Positions 42,197-50,808 of a stretch of 64,000 nt of DNA are shown one piece after another. Location of the stretch: assembly GCA_943914465.1 (NCBI GenBank), contig CALUCD010000004.1, forward strand, positions 124,001 to 188,000, in the 5' to 3' direction. The number at the start of each line of letters is the position of its first letter. Within the stretch, counting starts at the first letter, position 1. The notes under the pieces are model-generated. The model saw only the letters and a list, made by a program, of their open reading frames with translations. It was not told the origin of the DNA and did not search any database. Origin of the DNA: an uncultured Corynebacterium sp. (GTDB taxonomy: Bacteria > Actinomycetota > Actinomycetes > Mycobacteriales > Mycobacteriaceae). Position numbers and translations under genes: made by a program.

Positions 42197-44203
42197 ATGG
42201 CTAGGGGCAGGATTCCGGATAGTGACGTCGAAGCTATCCGCGAACGCGCACCGATCGAAGAGATCGTCGGCGAGTATGTGCAGCTCAAGCCGGCTGGGCA
42301 CGATTCGATGAAGGGGTTAAGTCCGTTCAAGGATGAAAAGACCCCGTCGTTTCATGTGCGTCCGGCCCGCGGCTATTTTCACTGCTTTTCCACCGGCAAG
42401 GGCGGGGACGTGTTCACGTTTCTCATGGAGATGGAGCAGCTGACCTTCCCGGAGGCGGTGGAGGCGGTGGCGGATCAGATTGGCTACCGCATTAATTACC
42501 AGGGTGGCACCACGGGCGCGCGCGATGTCAAGCCTGGTACGCGTGCTCGTTTGCTCGCTGCAAATCAGGCGGCGCATGAGTTTTACCGCGAGCAGTTAGA
42601 AACCAAGCAGGCTGAAGCTGCCCGAACCTTTTTGCTGGACCGCGGTTTCACCCGCGACCACATTTATCTGTTTGAGTGCGGGTACGCCCCGGATGGCTGG
42701 GACACGCTGACGAAACACCTGTTGCGCAAGGGTTTCGGGGTGGATGAGTTGCAGCAGGCGGGGTTGACGTCACAAGGCAAGCGTGGCCCGATTGATAAAT
42801 TCCGCAGGCGGTTGCTGTGGCCGATCAAGGATGCGGCGGGAAATGTCATCGGCTTCGGGGCACGCAAGCTTTTTGACGATGACCCGATGGGCAAATACAT
42901 GAACACCCAAGACACCCTGCTGTATCACAAGTCGAAGGTGCTGTTTGGCCTGGATCTGGCGAAACGCCATATCGCTGAGGGGCGCCAGGCGGTGATTGTG
43001 GAGGGCTACACCGACGTGATGGCGATGCACGCCGCTGGGGTGAAAACCGCCGTCGCATCGTGTGGCACCGCGTTTGGCAATGATCACTTGCAGACCATCC
43101 GCCGCCTCATGCTGGATGACAATTTCTTCCGCGGCGAGCTGATCTACACCTTTGATGGGGATGAGGCTGGTCAGAAGGCGGCGATGCGCGCCTTTGAGGG
43201 CGATCAGCAGTTCACTGGCCAGAGTTTCGTCGCGGTCGCCCCGGATGGGATGGATCCGTGTGACTTGCGCCTTGCTCGTGGTGACGGCGCGGTTCGTGAG
43301 CTGGTGGCTCGCCGCGTGCCCATGCTCGAGTTCGTGCTCGAGTCGACGCTTGCGGATTTCTCGCTTGATTCTGCGGAGGGGCGCATTCAAGCTTTGCGAC
43401 GTACCGTTCCCCTCATCGCCGACGTCTCCGACCCCGTTTTACGCACCGAATACGCCCGCAGGCTAGCTGGGTGGGTCGGTTGGCCGAACCCAGACGAGGT
43501 GGTCCAGCAGGTGCGCGAGGAGGCGAAACGTGCCAAGCAGTCTGGTGCTGGTGCTGGTGCTGGTGCCAAGTCCGCTCGCGGCCGCGCGTCGAACGCTCGC
43601 GCCGCTTCGGGTTCCCGTGCCCCCGCTGGCTCGGGCGCTGCTGGCTCGAATACCGGTGGCACGAACGGCGGCCCAAACGGTGGTGCGCCGCAGCTCATCG
43701 CTCCGCATCCCGATGACCCAGTGCTGTGGCCGCAGCGTGAGGCCCTGAAGGTGGCGCTCCAATACCCGGACAAGGCTGGCAGCTACTTCGATGGGATCAA
43801 TCCGGACGCGTTCACCAACGATGCGTACCGCCAGGTCCGGGACGCGATCACCGTTGCTGGTGGCACCGCCTCAGCTGCGTCTGGTGCCACGGCGGCTTCG
43901 ACGTGGCTTGCGGCGGTGGCGGGTGAAATGCGCGACCTTGCCGGGCGCAACCTCGTCTCCCAGTTGGCGGTGGAGCCGATTCACGCGGACCAGATCGACA
44001 TTTATGCCGATTCGGTGCTTTCTCGCCTGCAGGAAACACGGGTCGGCGATCAGATCGCGCAGCTCAAAGCACAACTGCAGCGCATGCGCCCCTCCGATGA
44101 TGAGGAGGCCTACAACGCGCTCTTCTCCGACTTGCTCGCCTTGGAGCAGGCCCGCCGTGATCTCAACGAGCGCGCCCTGCGCGCCTACCCTTACCCGAGC
44201 TGA
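42197..44203 (+). CDS. dnaG: DNA primase DnaG, zinc finger degenerate
   Basis: The 668-residue primase has an N-terminal CHC2-type region (1-100), the Toprim core ('VIVEGYTDVMAMHAAGVKTAVASCGTAFG', 'IYTFDGDEAGQKAA') and a C-terminal DnaB-binding domain. The zinc site is degenerate: the usual LCPFH...HCFGC reads LSPFK...HCFST, so only one of four ligands (Cys) remains. A Gly/Ala/Ser-rich linker (about 445-495) precedes the C-terminal part. The ATG at 42197 gives the usual MARGRIPDSDVEAIRERAPIEEIV start. It is divergent from the RNase gene. Confidence 0.93.
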   Translation: MARGRIPDSDVEAIRERAPIEEIVGEYVQLKPAGHDSMKGLSPFKDEKTPSFHVRPARGYFHCFSTGKGGDVFTFLMEMEQLTFPEAVEAVADQIGYRINYQGGTTGARDVKPGTRARLLAANQAAHEFYREQLETKQAEAARTFLLDRGFTRDHIYLFECGYAPDGWDTLTKHLLRKGFGVDELQQAGLTSQGKRGPIDKFRRRLLWPIKDAAGNVIGFGARKLFDDDPMGKYMNTQDTLLYHKSKVLFGLDLAKRHIAEGRQAVIVEGYTDVMAMHAAGVKTAVASCGTAFGNDHLQTIRRLMLDDNFFRGELIYTFDGDEAGQKAAMRAFEGDQQFTGQSFVAVAPDGMDPCDLRLARGDGAVRELVARRVPMLEFVLESTLADFSLDSAEGRIQALRRTVPLIADVSDPVLRTEYARRLAGWVGWPNPDEVVQQVREEAKRAKQSGAGAGAGAKSARGRASNARAASGSRAPAGSGAAGSNTGGTNGGPNGGAPQLIAPHPDDPVLWPQREALKVALQYPDKAGSYFDGINPDAFTNDAYRQVRDAITVAGGTASAASGATAASTWLAAVAGEMRDLAGRNLVSQLAVEPIHADQIDIYADSVLSRLQETRVGDQIAQLKAQLQRMRPSDDEEAYNALFSDLLALEQARRDLNERALRAYPYPS

Positions 44204-44210
44204 TCCCCGC

Positions 44211-44270
44211 CGCCGCAGCTCCATCCCAGCGCGGCAGCCCCGCCGCAGCTCCATCCCCGTGCCGCAGCCC
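44211..44270 (+). repeat. Tandem 30-bp repeat x2 after dnaG
   Basis: 44211-44240 and 44241-44270 are direct repeats with 27 of 30 bases identical, starting CGCCGCAGCTCCATCCC. They fill most of the gap between the convergent dnaG and hypothetical genes. Confidence 0.85.
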
Positions 44271-44284
44271 CGGCGGCCCGCAAG

Positions 44285-44995
44285 CTACCGGTCGGCGAAT
44301 TCGCGCGCCGCGTACTCAACGGCGTCGAGAGGCAGCGAAGTGTCGTAATCATCTCGCGCCGCGCGCAGACGGGCAAGGTACTCGCCGTATTCGGCACCTG
44401 ACCACTCACCGCTTGGCTCCAAACCCGCTACCTCTGCGCGGGTTTTGCAGATGATGACGGGTTTGTCCGATTCGCCGGTGCCCTGCACCCCGGCGAGGAA
44501 GTAGGCGACGGCGGAGGCGAACCTCGGCGGCAGCCCGGTGGCGGTGAGCAGCTCGTAGGCTTCGACGGCGGGCTCAACGTCAGCTGTGCCGTCACCTGCA
44601 CCACCACGCGCCGCACCGTCACCTGCGCCATCGCCGAAGATCCCCTCGAGTTTGCGGATCGCGGCGAGCAGCTGGGCGGCGTTGTTTTTGTTGCGCAGGA
44701 ATTGCTGCATCTGCATCACCTGGTTGGTTTGCCCGGACCGGTAGGCGAACGCGGCGCCTAAGAAGTCGATGATCTGGTCGCGGTTGTAGCCGGAGGCGTG
44801 CACGTCGGCGGCGAACTCGAAGACTTCGGCGCGGGTGATGGTGGCGTGGGCGTCGTCGCGAAACGGCGGTACGCGGCGCAGGTGGTGTGGCCAACCCGTC
44901 TTCCAACGGATGGGGGAGAACGCCACTGAGTGCTCCATCACGTCCTGGGTGGTTGGGGTGATGGTGGTCAAAGCCTGGGCAAGTTGGTCGGTCAT
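44285..44995 (-). CDS. Hypothetical protein divergent from mazG
   Basis: I do not recognise this roughly 236-residue soluble protein. It has 'VAFSPIRWKTGWPHHLRRVPPFRDD', 'DQIIDFLGAAFAYRSGQTNQVMQMQQFLRNKNNAAQLLAAIRKLEGIFGD', a Gly/Ala/Asp linker that could vary, and a C-terminal helical part with 'EWSGAEYGEYLARLRAARDDYDTSLPLDAVEYAAREFAD'. I start at the ATG at 44995; the ATG at 45016 would overlap the divergent mazG start. Only 19 bp separate the starts, so leaderless mRNAs are likely. Confidence 0.65.
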   Translation of the reverse strand: MTDQLAQALTTITPTTQDVMEHSVAFSPIRWKTGWPHHLRRVPPFRDDAHATITRAEVFEFAADVHASGYNRDQIIDFLGAAFAYRSGQTNQVMQMQQFLRNKNNAAQLLAAIRKLEGIFGDGAGDGAARGGAGDGTADVEPAVEAYELLTATGLPPRFASAVAYFLAGVQGTGESDKPVIICKTRAEVAGLEPSGEWSGAEYGEYLARLRAARDDYDTSLPLDAVEYAAREFADR

Positions 44996-45014
44996 GCGGT
45001 CTATTGTTTCATGC

Positions 45015-45608
45015 ATGGTTGTACTGGTGCTCGACCCCCGCTGGCCGAATATGGTGCCCGTTGAGGTGCTCAACCAGATTCATGGCCCGGTGAGCTATAC
45101 CGATGAGGTGCCGGCCGCGGCGCGCGTGCTTGAGGCGGGCACGGGTGGGGAGCCGTGGCTCGTCACCACCGACACCGCGAGCACCACCGACACCGCGAAA
45201 ATCATCCGTGTGCCCTCCCTCGACGACCCGGTCTACCAGGCTGTCAGCGTCATGCACGCGGCGCGTTCACGCGGGGAATGGGAGCAGGCGATGACGCACA
45301 CCTCGCTGGTGCCGTACCTGTTGGAGGAGTCTGCCGAGGTGGCGGAGGCGATTGAGCAGGGCGCGGGCGATGAGGCGCTGAAGAAGGAGTTGGCTGATGT
45401 GCTTTTGCAGGTGTTGTTCCACGCGGAGATTGCGAGTGAGCGGGGGGCGTTTGGGTTTGTGGAGGTGGCGGGGGCGTTCGTCGAGAAGCTGAAGCGTCGT
45501 GCCCCGTATTTGTTTGACGGCTCGACTGGGCCGGTGGATGTGAAAACGCAGGACAGGCTGTGGGCGGAAGGCAAAGCGCGTGAAATGGGGCGCGGGGCGG
45601 TAGACTAG
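45015..45608 (+). CDS. mazG: MazG-family nucleotide pyrophosphohydrolase
   Basis: This 197-residue protein carries a single all-alpha MazG domain: 'LVPYLLEESAEVAEAIEQG' and 'KKELADVLLQVLFHAEIASERGAF' supply the EExxE...ExxD metal-binding acidic residues, with 'KLKRRAPYLFD'. It hydrolyses NTPs/dNTPs to monophosphates. The N-terminal 80 residues are a separate extension typical of mycobacterial/corynebacterial MazG. It is shorter than E. coli MazG (one domain instead of two). The transglycosylase gene follows after 6 bp. Confidence 0.88.
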   Translation: MVVLVLDPRWPNMVPVEVLNQIHGPVSYTDEVPAAARVLEAGTGGEPWLVTTDTASTTDTAKIIRVPSLDDPVYQAVSVMHAARSRGEWEQAMTHTSLVPYLLEESAEVAEAIEQGAGDEALKKELADVLLQVLFHAEIASERGAFGFVEVAGAFVEKLKRRAPYLFDGSTGPVDVKTQDRLWAEGKAREMGRGAVD

Positions 45609-45614
45609 GCCGCC

Positions 45615-46424
45615 ATGACTACGAGCCGTCCGACCAGCGCGGCACGGGGTTGCGGTTACGCTGGGGTTTTAGGGGCGGTACTTGCAGTGGTGATGGTGGT
45701 TTCACTTGCTGCGTGGCTGATTTCCATGAATGCCATTCCGGCGCCTGGCCCCGCGCGCACCCCTGCGCCGACTACGTTGCCGCCGTCGCCTGCGCAGGAG
45801 CCCATGCTTATTGACGTCCACGCCCCTGGCCGCACCGCCGACAATTTGGAGGAGTGGGCCGCGCCGATTGCGCGTGCGACGAATGTGAGCCCGCAGGCGG
45901 TGCGCGCCTATGGCAACGCGTCGATTATTGCTGCTGAGGCGTGGCCGGAGTGCAACCTGACGTGGAATACGTTGGCTGGTCTTGGGTGGGTGGAAACTCG
46001 CCACGGCACGTACACGGGGCGCAGTTTCGATCCGGCGCGGTTGACGGAGGCGGGTATCCCGGACCCGCCGATTTACGGCCCGCCGCTGAACGGCAAGGAT
46101 GGGTTTGCCCACGTGCCGGATAGTGATGGTGGCGCGCTGGATAATGACACGCAGTATGATCGGGCGATTGGTCCGATGCAGTTCATTCCGGAGTCGTGGG
46201 AGCGTTTCGGGCGTGACGCGGATGGGGATGGGGTGCCCAACCCGCAGCAGATTGATGACGCGGCTCTATCCGCTGCGAATCTGTTGTGCGACGGTGGGCG
46301 TGACCTGGCAACGTCGGAGGGGTGGAAGGACGCGATCTACGCGTATAACCACTCGAATGACTATGTGGCGAAGGTGCGTGACGCGGCAGCAAACTATGCG
46401 ATGAACCAGCCCGCGCATCGGTAG
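45615..46424 (+). CDS. Membrane-anchored lytic transglycosylase (MltB/SLT-like)
   Basis: The 269-residue protein has an N-terminal membrane anchor (about 18-38), a Pro/Thr-rich linker and a lytic-transglycosylase domain: 'WNTLAGLGWVETRHGTYTG' with catalytic Glu, 'AIGPMQFIPESWERFGRDADGDGVPNPQQIDDAALSAANLLC', and the final 'AIYAYNHSNDYVAKVRDAA'. It would cleave peptidoglycan glycan strands outside the membrane. It lies just before eno in the same place as related genes in other Corynebacterium and Mycobacterium. Confidence 0.9.
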   Translation: MTTSRPTSAARGCGYAGVLGAVLAVVMVVSLAAWLISMNAIPAPGPARTPAPTTLPPSPAQEPMLIDVHAPGRTADNLEEWAAPIARATNVSPQAVRAYGNASIIAAEAWPECNLTWNTLAGLGWVETRHGTYTGRSFDPARLTEAGIPDPPIYGPPLNGKDGFAHVPDSDGGALDNDTQYDRAIGPMQFIPESWERFGRDADGDGVPNPQQIDDAALSAANLLCDGGRDLATSEGWKDAIYAYNHSNDYVAKVRDAAANYAMNQPAHR

Positions 46425-46464
46425 AGCGATTCTGCAACAATTGGGAGGGGAACAACCCACCTAC

Positions 46465-46483
46465 CGGCCGTTGGAACCGGCCG
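46465..46483 (+). promoter_or_regulatory. Small hairpin in the eno leader
   Basis: CGGCCG-7 nt-CGGCCG (46465-46483) can fold into a 6-bp stem just upstream of the eno Shine-Dalgarno sequence. There is no T-run, so this is a possible leader structure rather than a terminator. Confidence 0.3.
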
Positions 46484-46508
46484 CTGCCTTAAGGAGATGA
46501 ACTCTTCC

Positions 46509-47783
46509 ATGTCTGACATCATCCACGTCTTCGGCCGAGAGGTTATGGATTCGCGCGGTAATCCCACCGTTGAGGCGGAGGTGTTCCTTGATGACGGTGC
46601 TCATGGCATCGCCGCGGTCCCGTCCGGCGCGTCGACTGGTGAGCACGAGGCGCACGAGCTGCGCGATGGTGATGAGCGCTATGGCGGCAAGGGCGTGCGT
46701 AAGGCCGTCGACAACATCAACGAGGCGATCGCTGACGCGCTGGCGGGCATTAGTGCCGATGATCAGCGCCTGGTGGATCAGGCCATGATTGAGCTGGACG
46801 GCACGGACAACAAGAAGAACCTGGGCGCGAACGCGATTTTGGGTGTGTCCATGGCCACGGCGAAGGCAGCAGCTGAGTCGGCTGGTTTGCCGCTGTACCG
46901 CTACATCGGCGGCCCGAACGCGCACATTCTGCCGGTGCCGATGATGAACATCGTCAATGGTGGTGCGCACGCGGACTCGGGTGTGGATGTGCAGGAGTTC
47001 ATGATCGCCCCGATTGGCGCCGAGTCGTTCAGCGAGGCGCTTCGCATGGGTGCTGAGGTGTACCACGCGCTGAAGTCTGTGATTAAGGACAAGGGCCTGT
47101 CCACTGGCCTGGGCGATGAGGGCGGGTTCGCCCCATCGGTGGAGTCGACCAAGGCTGCGCTGGATCTGATTGTGGAGGCGATTGAGAAGTCGGGCTTCGC
47201 GTTGGGTAACGACGTCGCGCTTGCTCTTGACGTTGCGTCGTCTGAGTTTTTCGACGGTGGCGTCTACAACTTCGAGGGCGGCCAGCACTCCGCAGAGGAG
47301 ATGGCGCAGGTGTACGCCGACCTGGTGGCAAGCTACCCGATCGTGTCCATTGAGGACCCGTTGGATGAAAACGACTGGGAGGGCTACACCAAGCTCACCG
47401 CCGAGTTGGGGGAGAAGGTGCAGCTGGTGGGCGATGACTTCTTTGTCACCAACCCGCAGCGCCTCGCCCGCGGCATTGAAGAGAAGGCGGCGAACGCGCT
47501 TTTGGTGAAGGTCAACCAGATCGGTACCCTGACCGAGACCTTTGACGCTGTGGATTTGGCGCACCGCAACGGCTACCGCTGCATGATGTCGCACCGCTCC
47601 GGTGAGACCGAAGACACCACGATTGCTGATCTCGCTGTGGCCCTGGGCTGCGGCCAGATCAAGACTGGTGCACCGGCACGCTCCGAACGTGTGGCGAAGT
47701 ACAACCAACTGCTGCGCATTGAGCAGGAACTTGGAGACGCCGCAGTCTACGCCGGCCGCTCCGCCTTCCCGCGCTTCCAGTAG
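46509..47783 (+). CDS. eno: Enolase
   Basis: The 424-residue glycolytic enzyme converts 2-phosphoglycerate to PEP. It has 'VFGREVMDSRGNPTVEAEV', 'GGAHADSGVDVQEFMIAP', 'GLGDEGGFAP' (Glu), metal ligands in 'SIEDPLDENDWEGY' and 'LVGDDFFVTN', the catalytic Lys in 'ALLVKVNQIGTLTET', and the signature 'MMSHRSGETEDTTIADLAVALGCGQIKTGAPARSERVAKYNQLLRI'. The ATG at 46509 gives the standard start; GGAG lies 15-18 nt upstream. A short hairpin (47785-47799) follows the stop. Confidence 0.98.
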   Translation: MSDIIHVFGREVMDSRGNPTVEAEVFLDDGAHGIAAVPSGASTGEHEAHELRDGDERYGGKGVRKAVDNINEAIADALAGISADDQRLVDQAMIELDGTDNKKNLGANAILGVSMATAKAAAESAGLPLYRYIGGPNAHILPVPMMNIVNGGAHADSGVDVQEFMIAPIGAESFSEALRMGAEVYHALKSVIKDKGLSTGLGDEGGFAPSVESTKAALDLIVEAIEKSGFALGNDVALALDVASSEFFDGGVYNFEGGQHSAEEMAQVYADLVASYPIVSIEDPLDENDWEGYTKLTAELGEKVQLVGDDFFVTNPQRLARGIEEKAANALLVKVNQIGTLTETFDAVDLAHRNGYRCMMSHRSGETEDTTIADLAVALGCGQIKTGAPARSERVAKYNQLLRIEQELGDAAVYAGRSAFPRFQ

Positions 47784-47784
47784 C

Positions 47785-47799
47785 CTGCTTCCAGCAGGA
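47785..47799. terminator. Short hairpin after eno
   Basis: CCTGCT-TCC-AGCAGG forms a perfect 6-bp stem with a 3-nt loop right after the eno stop, before the convergent RloB gene. No T-run follows on either strand. Confidence 0.4.
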
Positions 47800-47860
47800 G
47801 CGCAGTAGCGAAGTGCCGCAGTGCTGAAGCTGCGCTGATGTGACGCTTGGCTCGACTCTC

Positions 47861-48538
47861 TCAGTCCTCGAGACCTAAAGAGTCGAGCATCTTTTTGACG
47901 AGGAAGTGGACTGTCGTTGAGGCACCACCGAGACCGATATCTTCTTCGAGCTCTTTGAGGCTTTCGTAGTGCCGCGGAAATTTCCGGGTGGCGCGATCAA
48001 TCGCAGCTTGAATCTGCCCCACCTCAAGACGAAGCAGCTGGTTTTTCTCGTACGCGGGAAGATGGTTTTTCAGGCTGTTGAGCACCTGTTGTTGAGTCCC
48101 AATGCCATGCGCATCATCAAAGTGCAGCAGGAGCCAGTACTCGAATTGCGGGACGCACAGTCCGACGCCTCTATCACCCTGTGATGATCGCTCTGCCGCC
48201 CATGCAAAGACCTCTTCGAGCTGGTCGTCTGTCCAGTAGTCCTTATCAAGGACTACCCATACCTGGTCACCGGAGCGTAGGTCACCGCCTTCTTTCAGTC
48301 GCTCGAGTGCCTGCGCAGCGTTAGCAAGCGCTGGCGGGTCATTGGGTTTGCCGGGATTGACGATCACGCGCATCGATTTATCGCGAAAGCAATCCATGGT
48401 GAAATAGCGCTTTTCTGTTTCGCCCTCCACGACAATCCCGAATAGAGCCCGGATTTGGCGCGAATTGGCGGTACTTTCTTTGCCTCTGAGCTTGTCACGC
48501 GCAGAAATGCGCGTTGCCCTGGCCTTTGGTTTAGCCAT
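47861..48538 (-). CDS. RloB-family protein (Toprim-like nuclease, AbiL-type system)
   Basis: The 225-residue protein fits RloB: a basic N-terminus, 'ALFGIVVEGETEKRYF' with the Toprim-type Glu (38-40), 'QVWVVLDKDYWTDDQL' with Asp98/Asp100, and the family block 'FEYWLLLHFDDAHG' (132-145). RloB proteins pair with AAA ATPases in RloAB and AbiL (AbiLi/AbiLii) phage-defence cassettes, where this part is thought to be the effector. The ATG overlaps the upstream ATPase gene by 8 bp. Reduced GC content suggests transfer. Confidence 0.85.
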   Translation of the reverse strand: MAKPKARATRISARDKLRGKESTANSRQIRALFGIVVEGETEKRYFTMDCFRDKSMRVIVNPGKPNDPPALANAAQALERLKEGGDLRSGDQVWVVLDKDYWTDDQLEEVFAWAAERSSQGDRGVGLCVPQFEYWLLLHFDDAHGIGTQQQVLNSLKNHLPAYEKNQLLRLEVGQIQAAIDRATRKFPRHYESLKELEEDIGLGGASTTVHFLVKKMLDSLGLED

Positions 48539-49871
48539 GGGAGAACTCCAAAGGCTGGATTGAAGGCACGCCGCCGAACCGACCTTGGAGGTAGTTCTTT
48601 CTCAGGTCGGTTGTCTTGCGGGGTTCTTCAAAGTCAGACAACGCTGTGATGTTGGTCTGCCCGTTGTGGTCCTTCTCCACGAGTAAGATCTCATCTCGCC
48701 GGAGCAGTTGCGGGTCCATCAGCAGAAGATCATGGGTTGTGAACAGAACTTGGGTTCGACTTTGCGGATGTGATGATTGAAGAAACCCGCTCACCAATGA
48801 TTTCAAGAGTTCGGTGTGAAAACTGCGGTCGATCTCGTCGATCATGACAACGCCGCGCATCTCAGGGCGGGTGTAAAGCTCGAACAACCCGAGCAGCCGC
48901 GCAGCGGCTTTCGTTCCGTCGGACTCATCTACCCATTTGAGGTGTTGTGATTGTGCACCTCCCGTCGCATGTTCGAGGCTGATGCGTTCTGCCGATAAAG
49001 TGTTGCCTTCGAGAGATACAACGAAGCGCCCATTTGGAAGTTCGACGTTGAGGGGGCTGCCGAACGAGCGCAATCGCTGTCTATAGTCGCGGAGGGTTTC
49101 CTCGCTTACTCCGAGATTGTGTAAAGTGACGGGCTCTGAGCGAACCCCGACGATTCCTGCGTCTACCTCTGTGATCAGGTTTTGCCAGATACCAAACTCA
49201 GCACCGTCACTGGGAAATTGGTCAACTCCAGCATGTACGACCACCACGTGGTCGAAGAATCTTCTGACCGTTGTGTATGCAGAAAGCCCCAACTGGTCCG
49301 GGAGACCACTTAGGTTGATTTCGCCCACGTACGATGCGAGCGGCACCTTTGCCGGCACCGAACTGAGCAGCGTAGCCGCGGCTTTTACCTCCTCCGGTAG
49401 GCCGGGAGACTGTGAGTCGAGATGAGGGAACTCGAATTGTGTCCCTGATCGTACAAACAGGGTTTGGTCCGTTTTCGACAGTATTTTTGTCAGCTGCTCC
49501 TCGACGACGCGTTCGGCGTCGTAGGTGAGGATGTATTCGTAGATGACGTCTTCCCACTCGAAGAGCAACTCGAATGTGGTTGGCTCATGGATGGCGTGCT
49601 GGTTCAGACCGAAGGGTTCGAAGGGCATTGGGTCCCCCGGTCGGGGTGGATTGATGACCACTTCCTTGAGTGTGCGCATGGCATTGATCAGCGTGCTTTT
49701 GCCCGCGGCGTTGGCGCCGAAGATTGCCGCGATTGGATTCACTGTCTTCCGGTAGCGCTTAGGCAGTACGGGGCAGCGGTCGCGGTGTTCTTGTTCCCGA
49801 CTGGCGATCATGCTGATTGAGGCCGACTCATAGATCGAACGGTAGTTAGTGACCGTAAAGTCCAGGATCAT
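48531..49871 (-). CDS. AAA15-type ATPase, RloA/AbiLi-like (defence system)
   Basis: The 446-residue OLD/SMC-like AAA ATPase has an N-terminal 'ILDFTVTNYRSIYESASISM', Walker A GANAAGKST (52-60), a long middle insertion, 'DESDGTKAAARLLGLFEL', Walker B with Asp345-Glu346 in 'VVMIDEIDRSFH', and the His switch 'VLFTTHDLLLMD'. It is the sensor/regulator partner of the overlapping RloB gene. The ATG has AAGGAG upstream. The pair lies opposite to, and splits, the conserved eno-divIC neighbourhood; an AT-rich stretch (about 49890-49930) may be its promoter. Confidence 0.87.
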   Translation of the reverse strand: MILDFTVTNYRSIYESASISMIASREQEHRDRCPVLPKRYRKTVNPIAAIFGANAAGKSTLINAMRTLKEVVINPPRPGDPMPFEPFGLNQHAIHEPTTFELLFEWEDVIYEYILTYDAERVVEEQLTKILSKTDQTLFVRSGTQFEFPHLDSQSPGLPEEVKAAATLLSSVPAKVPLASYVGEINLSGLPDQLGLSAYTTVRRFFDHVVVVHAGVDQFPSDGAEFGIWQNLITEVDAGIVGVRSEPVTLHNLGVSEETLRDYRQRLRSFGSPLNVELPNGRFVVSLEGNTLSAERISLEHATGGAQSQHLKWVDESDGTKAAARLLGLFELYTRPEMRGVVMIDEIDRSFHTELLKSLVSGFLQSSHPQSRTQVLFTTHDLLLMDPQLLRRDEILLVEKDHNGQTNITALSDFEEPRKTTDLRKNYLQGRFGGVPSIQPLEFSHG

Positions 49872-50049
49872 TGCGGTGCTCCTTGATGATTTCGCGTAAG
49901 TCGCAATAATTTTGCATCTTAAAAGAAAGATCCATGGTTAGCTAGGTCGCCCGCAGGGTAGTCCAGCGTGGGCTGGCCGCACCGAATGTGGCCGCCGCTC
50001 ACGCCCCCAGCGTGTGCGGGCAGGTATAAGCAAATCCTCAAGTAAAGTC

Positions 50050-50763
50050 ATGGCCACTATGACCACTCGAGCCACACAGTCACCGCACGCCACGGAAACC
50101 ACTGAAGCCCCGCGCGCACGCCGTTCAGTCCGCGTAGCCCGCGTCGAAGACCGGGTTGACGACGCGACGGCCGCTGTGCCCGCCGGTCACGCCAAGGCTG
50201 GCAAGGCCAATGCCGGCAAGCCAAGCCGTGGGCGTCGCCCACGCACTGTGCCGGTGACCTCTCGTGACCGGGCCCGGCGTGAGGAGCGTGAAGCTCGGGA
50301 GGCGCGAGCTCGGGCGAGAGTGAAGGTGCCGCTGCTGCAGCGTGATCTGACCTCGACGGCGGTGCTGATCACGGTGGTGCTCGTCGTCTTGATTGCTGTG
50401 GCGGTGCCGCTGCGTAACTACTACGAGGGTCGCTCAGAAATTGCTCGTGCACAGGCCTCGATTGAGGCGCTTGAGCAGCAAAAGGGTGAGCTTGAGGCGG
50501 ATATTAAGCGATATCAGGACCCGGGCTATGTGGAACAGGAGGCCCGCCGCCGCCTCGGTGCGTTGGAGGAGGGCGAGCAGGCGTGGCGGATTATTGATCC
50601 GCGCATGACGCCGTCGAACCCGCTCACCGCTGATGGCGCGTCGGATGGTCGATCTTGGCCGGAGGTGCTATGGGATTCGCTGCGCACCGCGCCCGCCGCC
50701 GAGCCAGAGCCACAACCGGAACCCGCCGCCGAGCCGGAACCACAACCACAACCGGCCGAGTAG
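50050..50763 (+). CDS. divIC: DivIC/FtsL-type septum formation initiator
   Basis: The 237-residue bitopic protein has a basic Ala/Arg-rich cytoplasmic N-terminus (1-105), one membrane segment (about 107-127, 'AVLITVVLVVLIAVAVPL'), a short coiled coil ('ARAQASIEALEQQKGELEADIKRYQDPGYVEQEARRRLGAL') and a Pro/Glu/Gln-rich tail built of PEPQPEPAAE-like repeats. This is the DivIC domain that joins the divisome. The start may be the ATG at 50050 or 50059. It precedes DUF501 and ppx as in C. glutamicum and Mycobacterium. Confidence 0.9.
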   Translation: MATMTTRATQSPHATETTEAPRARRSVRVARVEDRVDDATAAVPAGHAKAGKANAGKPSRGRRPRTVPVTSRDRARREEREAREARARARVKVPLLQRDLTSTAVLITVVLVVLIAVAVPLRNYYEGRSEIARAQASIEALEQQKGELEADIKRYQDPGYVEQEARRRLGALEEGEQAWRIIDPRMTPSNPLTADGASDGRSWPEVLWDSLRTAPAAEPEPQPEPAAEPEPQPQPAE

Positions 50764-50808
50764 CGTCGCGGCCTCACGCCTTACAAGCCGTATGCCACAA
50801 TCGTGCTT

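Noticed and set aside
46461..47708. Long open frame opposite eno (about 415 codons)
   Set aside because: It lies entirely over the enolase gene, is Arg/His-rich without domains, and is explained by GC-rich codon usage on the coding strand.
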